A program made the position numbers and the translations under genes. A model generated the notes under the pieces. The model made no database searches, was not told the origin of the DNA, and saw only the letters and a list, made by a program, of their open reading frames with translations. From Acidimicrobiaceae bacterium (GTDB lineage Bacteria; Actinomycetota; Acidimicrobiia; Acidimicrobiales; Aldehydirespiratoraceae), in assembly GCA_028820455.1 (NCBI GenBank), contig JAPPJC010000016.1:1-52308 (forward strand): a stretch of 52,308 nt of DNA, read 5' to 3'. This document shows, piece after piece, positions 22,598 through 32,701 of the stretch; the stretch's first letter is position 1; each line of letters begins with the position of its first letter.

Positions 22598-24679
22598 ATG
22601 AACAGACTCAGCAAAGAAACGAGCCCCTATCTTCGTCAACACATGGACAACCCTGTTGATTGGTATCCATGGGGATCAAAAGCATTTCTAGCGGCAGTTG
22701 AACGTGATCGGCCCATTCTGTTATCAGTGGGTTACTCAAGCTGCCATTGGTGTCATGTGATGGCCCACGAATCTTTTGAAAACGTTGACACAGCGAAAAT
22801 GATGAATCAGCTTTTTGTGAACATCAAAGTCGATCGTGAAGAACGTCCTGACATAGACACCATCTACATGGAGTCTGTTCAGGCTATGACAGGCCGAGGT
22901 GGCTGGCCAATGACAGTCTTTCTCACTCCTGACGGACGACCGTTCTTTGGTGGCACATACTATCCCCATCAACCCCACCAACAGATGCCTTCATTTCGAC
23001 AGGTGATGACAGCTGTTGATGAAGCTTGGACCGATCGAAGGCCTGAAATAGAAAAGCAAGCTGACTCACTAACCGCAGTCATTCGACAAACCGCTCACAC
23101 TATGGACACCATAGATATCGCTGACAATAAACCCCCTCGAAAACAAACCACCTCAGATACTACTTCCGGCCAAGAACTACTAAGACAAGCCAGCCACAAT
23201 ATTGTTGCTGCTTTCGATCTCGAATGGGGTGGCTTTGGTATTGCCCCAAAGTTTCCCGGTGCCATGACACTGGATGCTGCTCTGCGCATTTACGATAAAA
23301 TCGGTCATTCTGCTCTTTTGGAGGGCGTTTGCATAAGCCTTGATGGCATGGCCTCTGGCGGTATTTGGGATCATATAGGCGGTGGTTTTGCTCGTTATTC
23401 AGTAGATCGACAATGGCTAGTACCTCACTTTGAAAAAATGCTGTACGACAACGCCCTATTGGCGCGTACATATCTACATGCCTGGCAAGCGACAGGTAAT
23501 TCGGCTTATCGACAGATACTCGATGAAACCATCGACTATGTATTACGAGACTTGCGACTCAGCGCAGGAGGATTCTGTTCTGCTGAAGATGCAGACTCTG
23601 AAGGAGTGGAAGGGCGGTATTATGTGTGGTCAAAGTCAGAAATAGAAAATGTGGTCGGTGCTGCAGTAGGAAAAACAGCGGCAAAAGAAGCTGTGGAATG
23701 GTGGGCTGTAACTACTGAAGGCAATTTTGAAGGCAAAAACATTTTACATCGACCACTGGGGAGCGAGTTAATGCGCCCAACGATAGTGGATCAGGCACGT
23801 GCAGCATTGTTTGAACATCGCAGAAAACGTGTTCGACCAGGCCTCGACAATAAGGTACTCACAGAGTGGAATGCTCTCATGCTAGCCACTTTGTGTGAAG
23901 CAGCAGCAGCTACAAGAACACCCGAATGGCATGATGCTGCGGTAGCGAATGGAGAATTCTTGTTGAGCTGCTCGCGTCGCTCGGATGGTCGTTGGTTGCG
24001 TTCTTGGCAGCCTGGACACAAAGAAAACTCGCCTACAGGCAATGAAAACTCCAAAGAGGCTGCTCGCCATCTCGCTTACGCCCACGACTATGCAGCCTTG
24101 GTAGACGCCTTCACCCGACTAGCTGAACTAACAGGTAAGGCTACCTGGATAAACGAAGCCAGAAAGTGCGCTGATAGTCTCATTACTCTATTTGCCGACC
24201 AATCATTTCCTGGCTTTTTCACAACAGGAAAGGATGCCGAAAAGCTCATCACACGTCCGAAGGACATTTTCGACAACGCTACCCCATCAGCTCAGTCTTC
24301 AGCTGCGACTGGCCTGTTAAGGCTTGCAAGGCTCAGCGGGAACAGCAGCTATTCCAGCCATGCTGATGCTATTGTAAAGCGACTAACCGAGGTGAGTGTC
24401 ACTCATCCAACGACGTTCGGGCGAATGCTCGAAGCTGTTGATATGACAGCAGGAGGGCTGGATGAAGTTGTTATAGTCGGGGATCGACCTGATTTGGTGG
24501 AAGCCGTACAAGTTCTCTATTCACCTAACACAGTTCTAGCTTGGGGCGAACCTTACAAGTCGCCACTATGGCATTCTCGCAAAGAAGGCTACGCTTACGT
24601 TTGCAGAAACTTTTCCTGCCAAACTCCCACAGCCGATGTTGAGGAACTCCGAAAACAACTCAACACTTGCTTTGACTAG
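22598..24679 (+). CDS. YyaL/SSP411-like protein (DUF255 thioredoxin fold)
   Basis: 693 residues. The N-terminal thioredoxin-like domain begins with the family signature ([18 protein letters not shown]) and carries the redox motif CHWC (C49, C52) and the [25 protein letters not shown] block. The rest is an alpha/alpha-barrel like six-hairpin glycosidases ([35 protein letters not shown]). The family is widespread from bacteria to mammals, with no settled enzymatic role. No signal peptide, so cytoplasmic. It is one of two + strand genes here and diverges from the response regulator. Confidence 0.92.
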   Translation: MNRLSKETSPYLRQHMDNPVDWYPWGSKAFLAAVERDRPILLSVGYSSCHWCHVMAHESFENVDTAKMMNQLFVNIKVDREERPDIDTIYMESVQAMTGRGGWPMTVFLTPDGRPFFGGTYYPHQPHQQMPSFRQVMTAVDEAWTDRRPEIEKQADSLTAVIRQTAHTMDTIDIADNKPPRKQTTSDTTSGQELLRQASHNIVAAFDLEWGGFGIAPKFPGAMTLDAALRIYDKIGHSALLEGVCISLDGMASGGIWDHIGGGFARYSVDRQWLVPHFEKMLYDNALLARTYLHAWQATGNSAYRQILDETIDYVLRDLRLSAGGFCSAEDADSEGVEGRYYVWSKSEIENVVGAAVGKTAAKEAVEWWAVTTEGNFEGKNILHRPLGSELMRPTIVDQARAALFEHRRKRVRPGLDNKVLTEWNALMLATLCEAAAATRTPEWHDAAVANGEFLLSCSRRSDGRWLRSWQPGHKENSPTGNENSKEAARHLAYAHDYAALVDAFTRLAELTGKATWINEARKCADSLITLFADQSFPGFFTTGKDAEKLITRPKDIFDNATPSAQSSAATGLLRLARLSGNSSYSSHADAIVKRLTEVSVTHPTTFGRMLEAVDMTAGGLDEVVIVGDRPDLVEAVQVLYSPNTVLAWGEPYKSPLWHSRKEGYAYVCRNFSCQTPTADVEELRKQLNTCFD

Positions 24680-24807
24680 TCCACGCCAACCCCACACCCA
24701 ATAAGCCGCACACAATCAAACCCACCACACCTACTCGTCTGTAACAGTCACCTAAACAACATCCACTAGCACATACTGCAATGTGCCGTAGATGCGGATA
24801 TTCATTC

Positions 24808-25509
24808 TTACGAAGGCTGCTCAGGCAGTACAACGGTAAGTTTTGCCAGCTGCTCAGCTTTTGCCCAACCGTGTACTATCAACGTATCACCATCGGATTG
24901 CTCGAGTTTTTCCAGCAACGAGGTTGTATCCAATGCGTTCACTGCAGGTTTTATGCTCACATGATCAAACACTACGGGAGGAAGTTGTTTGGAACGAGCG
25001 ACAAAAGAGCGATCTTCGTAACTGAACATTGAAATGCCCAGACGTTTAGCTAAACGCCTACCCCAAGCTCGGTCTTCACCTGTAGGGTTAAAATCCGGTC
25101 TAGGAACAACATTGTGAAAAAGATCAAAAACTTCAAAAGCTCCTGAGTTGTTGATCTGTGTGCTGAAAAGTACATCTTCATCAGGAAACGACAATGAAGC
25201 GCGTCGCATCTGATCGTTAACGATGTTAGCCAACACAATACTACGAGTATCGGTGCGACAAATATAGGCAAGGCCCACCAAAACACAAGGCGTACCACCT
25301 ATTCTGTCCAACGTGAAGAATGAGAATCCTCTTAGTTCGTCCGCTTCTCGTACGGTTGTCACCAACACCCAGTGATCAGCTTGTGCAGCCAAGAAGTCAA
25401 TGTTGAAACCATTCGGTGATTCAACACACGTTTCAACTATCTCTTCCAATGAGGCTTGATTCAAATAAGTGGAATTTTTGGTCTCAGTCTTAATCTGCGT
25501 CGCTGTCAT
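24808..25509 (-). CDS. Conserved hypothetical protein
   Basis: About 233 residues. I choose ATG 25509 because AGGGA lies 5 nt upstream; an ATG at 25530 has no ribosome site. There is no signal peptide or membrane segment. The middle (HWVLVTTVREADELRGFSFFTLDRIGG, then VLVGLAYICRTDT) alternates predicted strands and helices and could be a GNAT-like acetyltransferase fold, but I see no clear acetyl-CoA loop. The gene converges with the YyaL-like gene and lies upstream of nothing obviously related. I do not recognise a function. Confidence 0.6.
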   Translation of the reverse strand: MTATQIKTETKNSTYLNQASLEEIVETCVESPNGFNIDFLAAQADHWVLVTTVREADELRGFSFFTLDRIGGTPCVLVGLAYICRTDTRSIVLANIVNDQMRRASLSFPDEDVLFSTQINNSGAFEVFDLFHNVVPRPDFNPTGEDRAWGRRLAKRLGISMFSYEDRSFVARSKQLPPVVFDHVSIKPAVNALDTTSLLEKLEQSDGDTLIVHGWAKAEQLAKLTVVLPEQPS

Positions 25510-25625
25510 CCGCTTCCCTTTGCCTGACATATCGACTTCAACCCTGAGATCGCCGAAGTTTCAATGTGTCGACTTGAGTCTTCAAGTCGCTTCGCAATCT
25601 TTCCACATAGACCATATCCAACAGC

Positions 25626-25732
25626 TTATAAGCATACCGGCACATTCTCATCCTGCCGCGACAAATCACCTGGCAAAGAAAGTACAGCTAGTATCGTTTA
25701 TAAGCATACCGGCACATTCTCATCCTGCCGCG
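25626..25732. repeat. Direct-repeat pair, 35 bp, 72-bp offset
   Basis: Two identical 35-bp copies (25626-25660 and 25698-25732), beginning ttataagcataccggcacat. The right copy spans the dnaE stop codon (25720-25722) and its last codons. The left copy lies in the 3' flank. Each contains a 5-bp stem (cggca/tgccg) with an 11-nt loop, so two small hairpins in a row would form past dnaE. Confidence 0.9.
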
Positions 25733-28700
25733 GAAACAATCGCATCGTCACCTAGCAAGCTTTCCAGTTCACCTCTTAGGTTTTGACTGTTATTCACGGC
25801 ATATTCATTGGATAGTCGAGCTACTTTACCGCTAAATCCAAGATGTAGTTCTACAGGCACTTCACCGGAGTGTTCTACGAACATTTCCTTGATGCGCTTC
25901 ATATAGTTGTCGTGATGAAATTCAGGGGCAAGCCATATCTTGAGAAGCTTTTGCTGTAATGCGGTTTTGTTGCTTTCGTCAACATCTACGTCAGTGGCGA
26001 TATCAATCTCATTGGCATATAGCCGAAGACTTTCTCCGTCTAGGCTGATCTTGCCGTTCACTATAGCCACAGCATCATCAGCAAGTTTTGACCCATATAC
26101 GCTCATACACTTGGGGAATACCACCACCTCTAAGGCACCAACAAGGTCCTCCAGCCACAAAGTGGCCATCAGTTCACCTTTACGGGTGTAACGTGTTTTA
26201 AGGCGAGTAATAACACCCCCTACCGAACGAAAGTCACCTTCATTGGCTTCCGTGAGGTCAGATATGGTAACATTTGTTCTAGCCTGAAGATATGCTTCGA
26301 ATCCTGATAGTGGATGATCGGAAAGATAGAATCCAAGTAATTCCTTTTCTTGGGCTAGACGTTCTATACGTCCGAATTCTTCATCTGAGATCGACGGCAT
26401 GGAGTCGAAAGTCGTTTTTGTGTCGTCACCACCAAACAACGACATTACTCCTGCAGCCTTTTCTTTGCGTTGCCGGACGATGATATCGACTATGCGTTCA
26501 CAAACTTGCAAAAGGCCTTTGCGCGAATAACCCAGAGAATCAAAACCACCAGCGAGGATGAGAGACTCAAAGGAACGTTTGTTGATTAACTCAAGATCTA
26601 TCCGACCGACAAAATCAACAAAAGATGAATAATGTCCATTGGCTTCCCGTTCAGTGATAACACCGCCTGCAAATATCTCTCCTAGATTACGTATCGCAGA
26701 AAGCCCATATACTATACGACCCTGTGTTTTGCCGTCCACGCTGATTACGGGCGTGAAATCAGCCGCGGAAGTGTTTACATCAGGCACAGTGACTGCAATA
26801 TCATGTCTTCGACATTCATTCAAATACACTGCTGCACTATCAAGACTGTTGCGCACGCTTGAAAGCAGAGCCGCAAAATATTCAACAGTGTAGTTCGCTT
26901 TCAAGTATGCTGTTTGGTAAGCGATCATACCATAGCCGTAACTGTGGCTTTTGTTGAAAGCGTAATCGGCAAACTGCTGAATGATTTCGAACAACTGCTC
27001 ACCAAGCTGTTGAGAATAACCGTTGTCGGCCACACCGGATACGAACTTTTGTTCTTCCTTGCTCATGGCAGCACGAATTTTTTTGCCCATCGCCTTACGC
27101 AAAGAATCAGCCTCTGCTAAGGAATAGCCTGCAAACTTCTGGGCTATTCGCATAACATTTTCCTGATATATCATTAATCCATAAGTGGGTTCCAGTATCT
27201 CTTCAGCATCTTCATGCACATATTTCACTGGCTTACGATTGTTCTTGCGGTCTGCGTAATCATTATGCATATTGGCGGCCATAGGACCGGGCCTATACAG
27301 TGCCACCAAAGCAGCTATGTCATCGAAATCCGTGGGCTGTAGTGAACGGATCAGTGCACGCATTTGCGCTGACTCAAGCTGAAAGACTCCACTCGTATCA
27401 CCCCGACGAAGCAACTTGAATGTGGCTTCATCTGCGAGGTTGACATTATCGATATCCACTTCTAAGTCACGTGTGACTTTTATGAGGTTGATACAGTCTG
27501 TGATGACATCCAGGTTGCGTAAACCCAGCAAATCCATCTTCAGTAGGCCGAGATCTTCCATGCCTTGCATCTCATACTGCGTTACCACAGGCGTTTGCTC
27601 GGACTTCGCTCCCGAATCAGGTTTGCGTTGTATGGGAACGCTCTCTGTAAGTGGATCACGGGTGATCACAACTGCAGCAGCATGTATGCCGTCTTGTCGA
27701 CGCAAACCTTCAAGACCCCTGGCTACTCCCACTACCTTGGCTACATCAGCATCGTTTTCTACTAACTTTCTTAAATCAGCAGCAGCATTATAGCCTTCAC
27801 GGTATTGCTCGGATTTCTCGAAACAGTAACGTAGAGGAGTGGTACGACCCAAAATCAACGGCGGCATGAGTTTGGAAATGCTGTTCCCAAGAGAAGCTGG
27901 ATATCCTAACACTCGTGCCGCATCACGCACAGCTGCACGAGCTTTGATAGTTCCGAAGGTAATGATTTGTGCCACACGATCGCGGCCGTAACGTTCAGAC
28001 GTGTAGTTTATGATTTCATCACGATAACGTGAGTCAAAATCTACATCGATGTCGGGCATCGATATCCGATCAGGATTGAGAAATCGTTCAAAAAGCAGAT
28101 CATACCGTATCGGATCAAGATCGGTTATACGTAAAGCATAAGCAACCGCGCAACCGGCAGCAGAGCCACGACCAGGGCCAACACGAATTTTGTGATTGCG
28201 GGCGTAGGTGACGGTATCCCAAATGATAAGAAAATACGAAGCAAACCCCATGCTGTTGATTACATCGAGTTCGTAGTCGAGTCGATGAACCACCGCCTCG
28301 GGCAGATTCTCACCCCACCGCTCTTTAGCCCCAACAAAAGTAAGATGTCTTAGATATTCTTCATCGTCAGTAAAATCCTCAGGGATTGGAAAATCGGGAA
28401 GCTGCAACTTCCCGAATTCTATGTTCACTTCAGCACGTTCAGCAATAAGCAGTGTGTTGTTGCAGGCTTCTGGCAAATCCTTAAAAACCTCACGCATCTC
28501 AACAGAAGTTTTAAGGTAGTGTTCACACCCCTGAAACTTAAACCGTTTCGGGTCATCCAGTCGTGACCCGGTTTGCACACATAGCAGAGCATCATGAGCT
28601 TCAGCGTCATCACGATGTGTGTAATGGCTATCGTTTGTAGCAAGTAAAGGTGCTTTCAGCTTTTCGGCAATCTTCAACAACCCTGGATTTATGCGCTTCT

Positions 28701-29289
28701 GCTCAGGTATTTCGTGGTCTTGCATTTCAACAAAAAAATTGTCGCGACCAAAAATCTCTTGAAAACGAGCTGCCCGTTTAAGTGCTTCATCTTCATTGCC
28801 TCGTAAAAGTGCTTGAGGCACCTGACCACCAAGACATCCCGAGGTAGCTATCAATCCTTCACTGTGATTGCTGAGAATTTCCCAATCACATCGTGGTTTA
28901 TAATAATAACCCTCCAGAAAAGCCCTACTGGCTATCTGAATCAGATTCTTATAGCCAGCATTGTTCACTGCTAACAGCGTGAGGTGGTAGTAGAGTTTTC
29001 CCCCTCCTTCAACATTGCCGCCCGAATCATCGATTTTGCCTTGGCGGGACGGCCGTTCATCACACGACTCTCTTGCCATATAGGCTTCCATACCGATAAT
29101 GGGTCTTATGTCATTTTTCTTGCATTTCTTGTAAAAATCAAGAACCCCGTACATATTGCCGTGGTCTGTTATGGCCAACGCCGGTTGATTATCCGCAACC
29201 GCCGCGGCTATCAACTCATCCAACCGAGAAGCACCATCTAAGATTGAATACTCAGTATGAACGTGAAGATGAACAAATGAGCTTGCCAT
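25720..29289 (-). CDS. dnaE: DNA polymerase III alpha subunit
   Basis: 1189 residues, the main replicative polymerase. The N-terminal PHP domain opens FVHLHVHTEYSILDGA. The polymerase palm carries the catalytic PDIDVDFD motif (D413, D415) and the later LLKMDLLGLRNL Asp. Next are the finger and beta-binding regions (KSHSYGYGMIAYQTAYLKANY), the HhH region and the OB-fold (VGGVITRLKTRYTRKGELMATLWLEDLVG). Actinobacterial DnaE1 normally has this length. The stop codon lies inside one copy of a 35-bp direct repeat, so the last few residues may have been shaped by that duplication. It follows bpa on the same strand after a 161-bp gap. Confidence 0.98.
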   Translation of the reverse strand: MASSFVHLHVHTEYSILDGASRLDELIAAAVADNQPALAITDHGNMYGVLDFYKKCKKNDIRPIIGMEAYMARESCDERPSRQGKIDDSGGNVEGGGKLYYHLTLLAVNNAGYKNLIQIASRAFLEGYYYKPRCDWEILSNHSEGLIATSGCLGGQVPQALLRGNEDEALKRAARFQEIFGRDNFFVEMQDHEIPEQKRINPGLLKIAEKLKAPLLATNDSHYTHRDDAEAHDALLCVQTGSRLDDPKRFKFQGCEHYLKTSVEMREVFKDLPEACNNTLLIAERAEVNIEFGKLQLPDFPIPEDFTDDEEYLRHLTFVGAKERWGENLPEAVVHRLDYELDVINSMGFASYFLIIWDTVTYARNHKIRVGPGRGSAAGCAVAYALRITDLDPIRYDLLFERFLNPDRISMPDIDVDFDSRYRDEIINYTSERYGRDRVAQIITFGTIKARAAVRDAARVLGYPASLGNSISKLMPPLILGRTTPLRYCFEKSEQYREGYNAAADLRKLVENDADVAKVVGVARGLEGLRRQDGIHAAAVVITRDPLTESVPIQRKPDSGAKSEQTPVVTQYEMQGMEDLGLLKMDLLGLRNLDVITDCINLIKVTRDLEVDIDNVNLADEATFKLLRRGDTSGVFQLESAQMRALIRSLQPTDFDDIAALVALYRPGPMAANMHNDYADRKNNRKPVKYVHEDAEEILEPTYGLMIYQENVMRIAQKFAGYSLAEADSLRKAMGKKIRAAMSKEEQKFVSGVADNGYSQQLGEQLFEIIQQFADYAFNKSHSYGYGMIAYQTAYLKANYTVEYFAALLSSVRNSLDSAAVYLNECRRHDIAVTVPDVNTSAADFTPVISVDGKTQGRIVYGLSAIRNLGEIFAGGVITEREANGHYSSFVDFVGRIDLELINKRSFESLILAGGFDSLGYSRKGLLQVCERIVDIIVRQRKEKAAGVMSLFGGDDTKTTFDSMPSISDEEFGRIERLAQEKELLGFYLSDHPLSGFEAYLQARTNVTISDLTEANEGDFRSVGGVITRLKTRYTRKGELMATLWLEDLVGALEVVVFPKCMSVYGSKLADDAVAIVNGKISLDGESLRLYANEIDIATDVDVDESNKTALQQKLLKIWLAPEFHHDNYMKRIKEMFVEHSGEVPVELHLGFSGKVARLSNEYAVNNSQNLRGELESLLGDDAIVSAAG

Positions 29290-29450
29290 TGTGATCCCCT
29301 TTAACCTTGCAGCCCTCTCAAATCTACTACCTCAAAAACAAGACGCGTGGACGACCGGACGACCCGAGGTGGGACAGCATATTTGCTGCAACCTTATCAA
29401 CCGATTACTTTTTGAGAACACGGGCTCAAAGAAAACACAGACTCAAAGAC

Positions 29451-30035
29451 TTAAAGATAGGCACTCGGTCGATTCGTGTTATTGTGATGTGTACCGGAAG
29501 TGTCCTGGAAAGAAGAACCCCCGGGAAGTTCGGTTTTCATCGCTTCAAGCTGACGGCGGGATGTCAACTGCTGCGCGAAGAGCATTGCCTGCATACCTCT
29601 AATCAGGCCTTCCAGCCAACCCACAAGCTGCGCTTTCGCTATCTGCAACTCAGCTGTAGTAGGCGTTTCAAATTGATCGAACGGTGAAATCAAACGGCTT
29701 AGCTCTTCATGCAAATCGACTGACAGGGCTGAACCGATTTCGCCTACTGATACCTCATAAATCTCCTGCAAACGCTTCCTGCTCGCCTCATCAAGATCTG
29801 CTGATCGAGCTTGTTTGAGGAGTCGTTTCAGCATAGTGCCTATGCGCATAACCTTGGCCGGACTATCAATTGTTTCAGCTTTCTCAGAAGGTTCGTCTCC
29901 GTTTTTTTCGGTATGGTCTTGCTCGGCAACTTCAACTGAATCGCCGGTAGGAGTGCTGATAGCCAAAAGCTCCGGCAATCCTGTCAATTCAATAGCAATA
30001 TCCTGTTCACTTGTACTGGGTTTGCTGTTTTTCAT
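29451..30035 (-). CDS. bpa: Bacterial proteasome activator Bpa/PafE
   Basis: 194 residues. The core, RIGTMLKRLLKQARSADLDEASRKRLQEIYE followed by ELRIAQAQLVGWLEG-type sequence (here ELQIAKAQLVGWLEGLIRGMQAMLFAQQ), is the DUF2587 four-helix fold of the ATP-independent ring that opens the 20S proteasome. The C-terminus ends SAYL, matching the penultimate-Tyr (HbYX-like, GQYL in mycobacteria) tail that docks into the proteasome alpha ring. The acidic N-terminal 60 residues are poorly conserved. A complete Bpa implies a 20S proteasome encoded elsewhere. Start ATG 30035, between rluD and dnaE, a usual actinobacterial neighbourhood. Confidence 0.92.
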   Translation of the reverse strand: MKNSKPSTSEQDIAIELTGLPELLAISTPTGDSVEVAEQDHTEKNGDEPSEKAETIDSPAKVMRIGTMLKRLLKQARSADLDEASRKRLQEIYEVSVGEIGSALSVDLHEELSRLISPFDQFETPTTAELQIAKAQLVGWLEGLIRGMQAMLFAQQLTSRRQLEAMKTELPGGSSFQDTSGTHHNNTNRPSAYL

Positions 30036-30077
30036 TCAGATATCTTCAATTTCCGTTGTGTGTCTTAACCGGACATT

Positions 30078-31058
30078 TCAGGGAGTCTGTAGTCGGCTAA
30101 GAATTTCTTTTAAATCCGCTGGGAGTTCTGACTCAAAGTGGACCTGCTGTTCACTGACCGGATGACGAAATGTCAAAGCAGCAGCATGCAGAAATGGACG
30201 ATGCAACCCCAACTCTGTGGTTGACGCACTATTATCATCATAGCGGCTAGACGAGTAGGTATCGTCGCCTAATACCGGATGACTGATAGCTTGCAAATGC
30301 ACACGAATCTGGTGTGTACGGCCGGTTTCCAATCGGCAAGACAGCAAAGTAGCAGATAGCGGATTAGTGTAACGACAGCACACCCGATAATGAGTAACCG
30401 CAGGCTTACCTTTCTGCTGAACTGCCATGCGTGTCGGGTTTTTATTCGAACGGCCTATAGGAGCTTCAATAACCCCAGAATCGGCTTTCAGGCTACCCAA
30501 GACCAGCGTAGTGTAAACACGTTTAGGGCCACGACTGTGCAGCTGAGCCGTGAGATGCCGATACGCGTGAACAGAACGAGCTATCACCATCAATCCTGAA
30601 GTACCCCGATCAAGACGATGGACGATACCCGGACGAAATGGTTCACCTACTGCTGATATCTCGGGATACCGAGCCAACAAACCGTTGACTAGAGTCTTGT
30701 CAGGATGTCCTGCGCCAGGATGCACAACCAATCCAGAAGGCTTATCAATCACTATTACGTCATCATCGTCGTGTACGACTGCAAATTCCACTGCACTGTC
30801 CGCTACAAGCTTAGCGGTTGGAAACTTTTCAGTAATCTTGATACTCAACTGCTGCTGAGCAAAGAGAAGTTTCGTACGCAAGGTGACAATCTCTCCGTTG
30901 ACCAGCACTGCTCCACTATCTACAAGTTTTGTGGCAACCGAACGACTAACCCCACCCACTACTGCAACGGCTCGATCTAATCGTGATCCATGCAAATCAA
31001 CACCAACAACTTCATCGATCACCACAGATTTGCCGCTTTTTACTTCAGCTTGTCTCAT
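30078..31058 (-). CDS. rluD: RluD-family rRNA pseudouridine synthase
   Basis: 326 residues. An N-terminal S4 RNA-binding domain (SRLDRAVAVVGGVSRSVATKLVDSGAVLVNG) precedes a pseudouridine synthase domain with catalytic Asp in GIVHRLDRGTSGL and the ETGRTHQIRVHLQAISHPVLGD block. It would isomerise uridines in 23S rRNA helix 69 if it acts as RluD does in E. coli; other RluA-family targets are possible. It lies 31 bp after lspA on the same strand, the standard actinobacterial pairing. Confidence 0.93.
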   Translation of the reverse strand: MRQAEVKSGKSVVIDEVVGVDLHGSRLDRAVAVVGGVSRSVATKLVDSGAVLVNGEIVTLRTKLLFAQQQLSIKITEKFPTAKLVADSAVEFAVVHDDDDVIVIDKPSGLVVHPGAGHPDKTLVNGLLARYPEISAVGEPFRPGIVHRLDRGTSGLMVIARSVHAYRHLTAQLHSRGPKRVYTTLVLGSLKADSGVIEAPIGRSNKNPTRMAVQQKGKPAVTHYRVCCRYTNPLSATLLSCRLETGRTHQIRVHLQAISHPVLGDDTYSSSRYDDNSASTTELGLHRPFLHAAALTFRHPVSEQQVHFESELPADLKEILSRLQTP

Positions 31059-31089
31059 AATGCCCCATATTTTTGACCATTTACTGTCA

Positions 31090-31656
31090 TCAAGCTTGTC
31101 CAGTCATTTCAGTATCAGCGGTATTTCTACTCTGAATACACCAGACCAAAGCCACTGCACCCAATACGATGCCCATATCAGCCACATTCCACACCGGCCA
31201 CCAGCGGATATCAATAAAATCAACCACAGCTCCATTAAGAACGCCATCTTCCGCTCTGAATAGCCGATCCAGCAAATTTCCGATGGCACCCCCGGCCACA
31301 GAACCCACAGCAATCGCAGACGGCCTCCCTCCTACCATAACACGAGAAGAAAAAAGCCATATGCTCACCGCAAAAGCAAAAACCCCAAGAACCGGCCCTA
31401 AAGAATCAAACTTGCCGAACGCTGCACCGGTATTGAACACTAACCGAAACCTAAGTGGTCCTACAAGGTTGATCACATGGCCTTCATCTAAAGTTGTCAA
31501 CGCCCAATACTTAGCAGCTTGATCCACAGCTATGACAATGGCAGAAACGATCAAAGCCAAAAGCCTGTATCTTTTTTCTGCAGCCAAAACCCCTGAATCG
31601 GCATTGGCTCCTAAGTTGTTTTGCTTTGACAGTAGATGCTTTTTGAGCACTCTCAC
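31090..31656 (-). CDS. lspA: Lipoprotein signal peptidase LspA
   Basis: 188 residues, four membrane segments. The aspartyl protease motifs are intact: VDQAAKYWA, FNTGAAFG, GGAIGNLLDRLF, VVDFIDIRWWPVWNVAD (the last two hold the catalytic Asp pair). It removes signal peptides from diacylglyceryl prolipoproteins, including the three encoded here (6950-8179, 10148-13222, 18691-19368). The start is GTG at 31656; a second GTG two codons on is equally possible. It follows the dksA-like gene and precedes rluD by 31 bp. Confidence 0.95.
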   Translation of the reverse strand: MRVLKKHLLSKQNNLGANADSGVLAAEKRYRLLALIVSAIVIAVDQAAKYWALTTLDEGHVINLVGPLRFRLVFNTGAAFGKFDSLGPVLGVFAFAVSIWLFSSRVMVGGRPSAIAVGSVAGGAIGNLLDRLFRAEDGVLNGAVVDFIDIRWWPVWNVADMGIVLGAVALVWCIQSRNTADTEMTGQA

Positions 31657-31723
31657 AATTATCAGTCAACTAGATTTTGCCATCAGGTCAACGTGCGGAT
31701 ATTACGCGTTGGCATGATACCCA

Positions 31724-32209
31724 CTAATAACGACGAAAACGGCCTACCTTTACTTCTATACGCTCAGATGCCCACGGAATAGCTCGTAGACGTGCTATAG
31801 GGATAGGCTCACCTGAGGTAACACAATACCCGTAAGTGCCTTTTTCAATCCGCTCGAGTGCGGCATCTATCTGATCTACAATCGATCTTGCTTGATTTGA
31901 AAGTACTAAATCCCGTTCTCGTTCCACGGCGGTAGTATCACCTTCACCACCTTCTTCATCAAACTGTAAGTCCACTATGTCACGCGCTTCTAAGAGAGAT
32001 TGAGCTTCCGCCTGATATTCTTCCGCTGAATGTAGATACTTTTTTCTTTCCTCCAAAAGCTTACGGCGCAATTCTTCCATAATGACAGGGCGAAAACGCG
32101 GTTTAAGCGGTACTTCCGAAGACGGCTTCCTGCGTGAAGCCCCACTTGAAGCTTTGGTTTTCTTTTTTGATGATCGGTTCCTGTTTTCAGATTTAGATGC
32201 CTTAGACAA
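31724..32209 (-). CDS. DksA/TraR-like RNA polymerase-binding protein, degenerate zinc finger
   Basis: 161 residues. A Lys/Ser-rich N-terminal tail of about 43 residues is followed by the coiled coil (MEELRRKLLEERKKYLHSAEEY, with acidic FDEEGGEGD near the tip) and the C-terminal TraR box. The zinc-finger region reads GTYGYCVTSGEPIPIARLRAIPWASERIEVK, keeping only one of the four usual cysteines, so it probably cannot bind zinc. The PIPxARLxAxPWA scaffold is otherwise conserved. I use TTG 32209, which has AAAGG 7 nt upstream. Such proteins enter the polymerase secondary channel. In actinobacteria a TraR-type gene regularly stands before lspA. Confidence 0.85.
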   Translation of the reverse strand: MSKASKSENRNRSSKKKTKASSGASRRKPSSEVPLKPRFRPVIMEELRRKLLEERKKYLHSAEEYQAEAQSLLEARDIVDLQFDEEGGEGDTTAVERERDLVLSNQARSIVDQIDAALERIEKGTYGYCVTSGEPIPIARLRAIPWASERIEVKVGRFRRY

Positions 32210-32356
32210 ATCAGTGCCTTTCTTTGAAGTATCACCAGCAGCTTCAGTACGAGTAGTCGATGAATCTGTCTTGTTTCAACTACTCCACACAAACACAAGC
32301 CTTACCAAGCCTTACTAAAAGTAAGTAGTAGGTCAACAAACAATCGTCATTGGAAT

Positions 32357-32629
32357 TCAACATATATATCTCATTAGTAACTGTACAGCCAAAATGACTA
32401 TCAACGCTGAGAAATCAAAGCTTACAGCACCGATTCTTGGCGCAGGTAAAACACGCCGCAAAGGCTGAATCGCGAAATCAGTGACCACATAAATGAAGCC
32501 TGTAACTGTAGCCATTATCCCATTAGGATCAAACCTAAACCAACTTAACAGCACTCTAGCTATGATGAAAATAAGGAATATCTGCAGGGCCATACAAGCA
32601 AGATCAGGCCAACTGGGAATCAATGTCAT
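32357..32629 (-). CDS. yggT: YggT family membrane protein
   Basis: 90 residues with two hydrophobic segments (residues 10-30 and 65-85) around the family motif VLLSWFRFDPNG and FAIQPLRRVLPAP. YggT proteins neighbour sepF in Gram-positive division clusters and have been linked to envelope integrity; the mechanism is not known. It follows sepF by about 70 bp. Confidence 0.9.
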   Translation of the reverse strand: MTLIPSWPDLACMALQIFLIFIIARVLLSWFRFDPNGIMATVTGFIYVVTDFAIQPLRRVLPAPRIGAVSFDFSALIVILAVQLLMRYIC

Positions 32630-32701
32630 AGTAAACCAGCATACTTGGATACAGCTTTCTTTTTTGAAAGCTATCCTTGTCGATATGACGACTAAGCCTT
32701 T

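Noticed and set aside
24680-24807. Terminator between the convergent YyaL-like and hypothetical genes
   Set aside because: No stem of useful length was found in this A/C-rich stretch.
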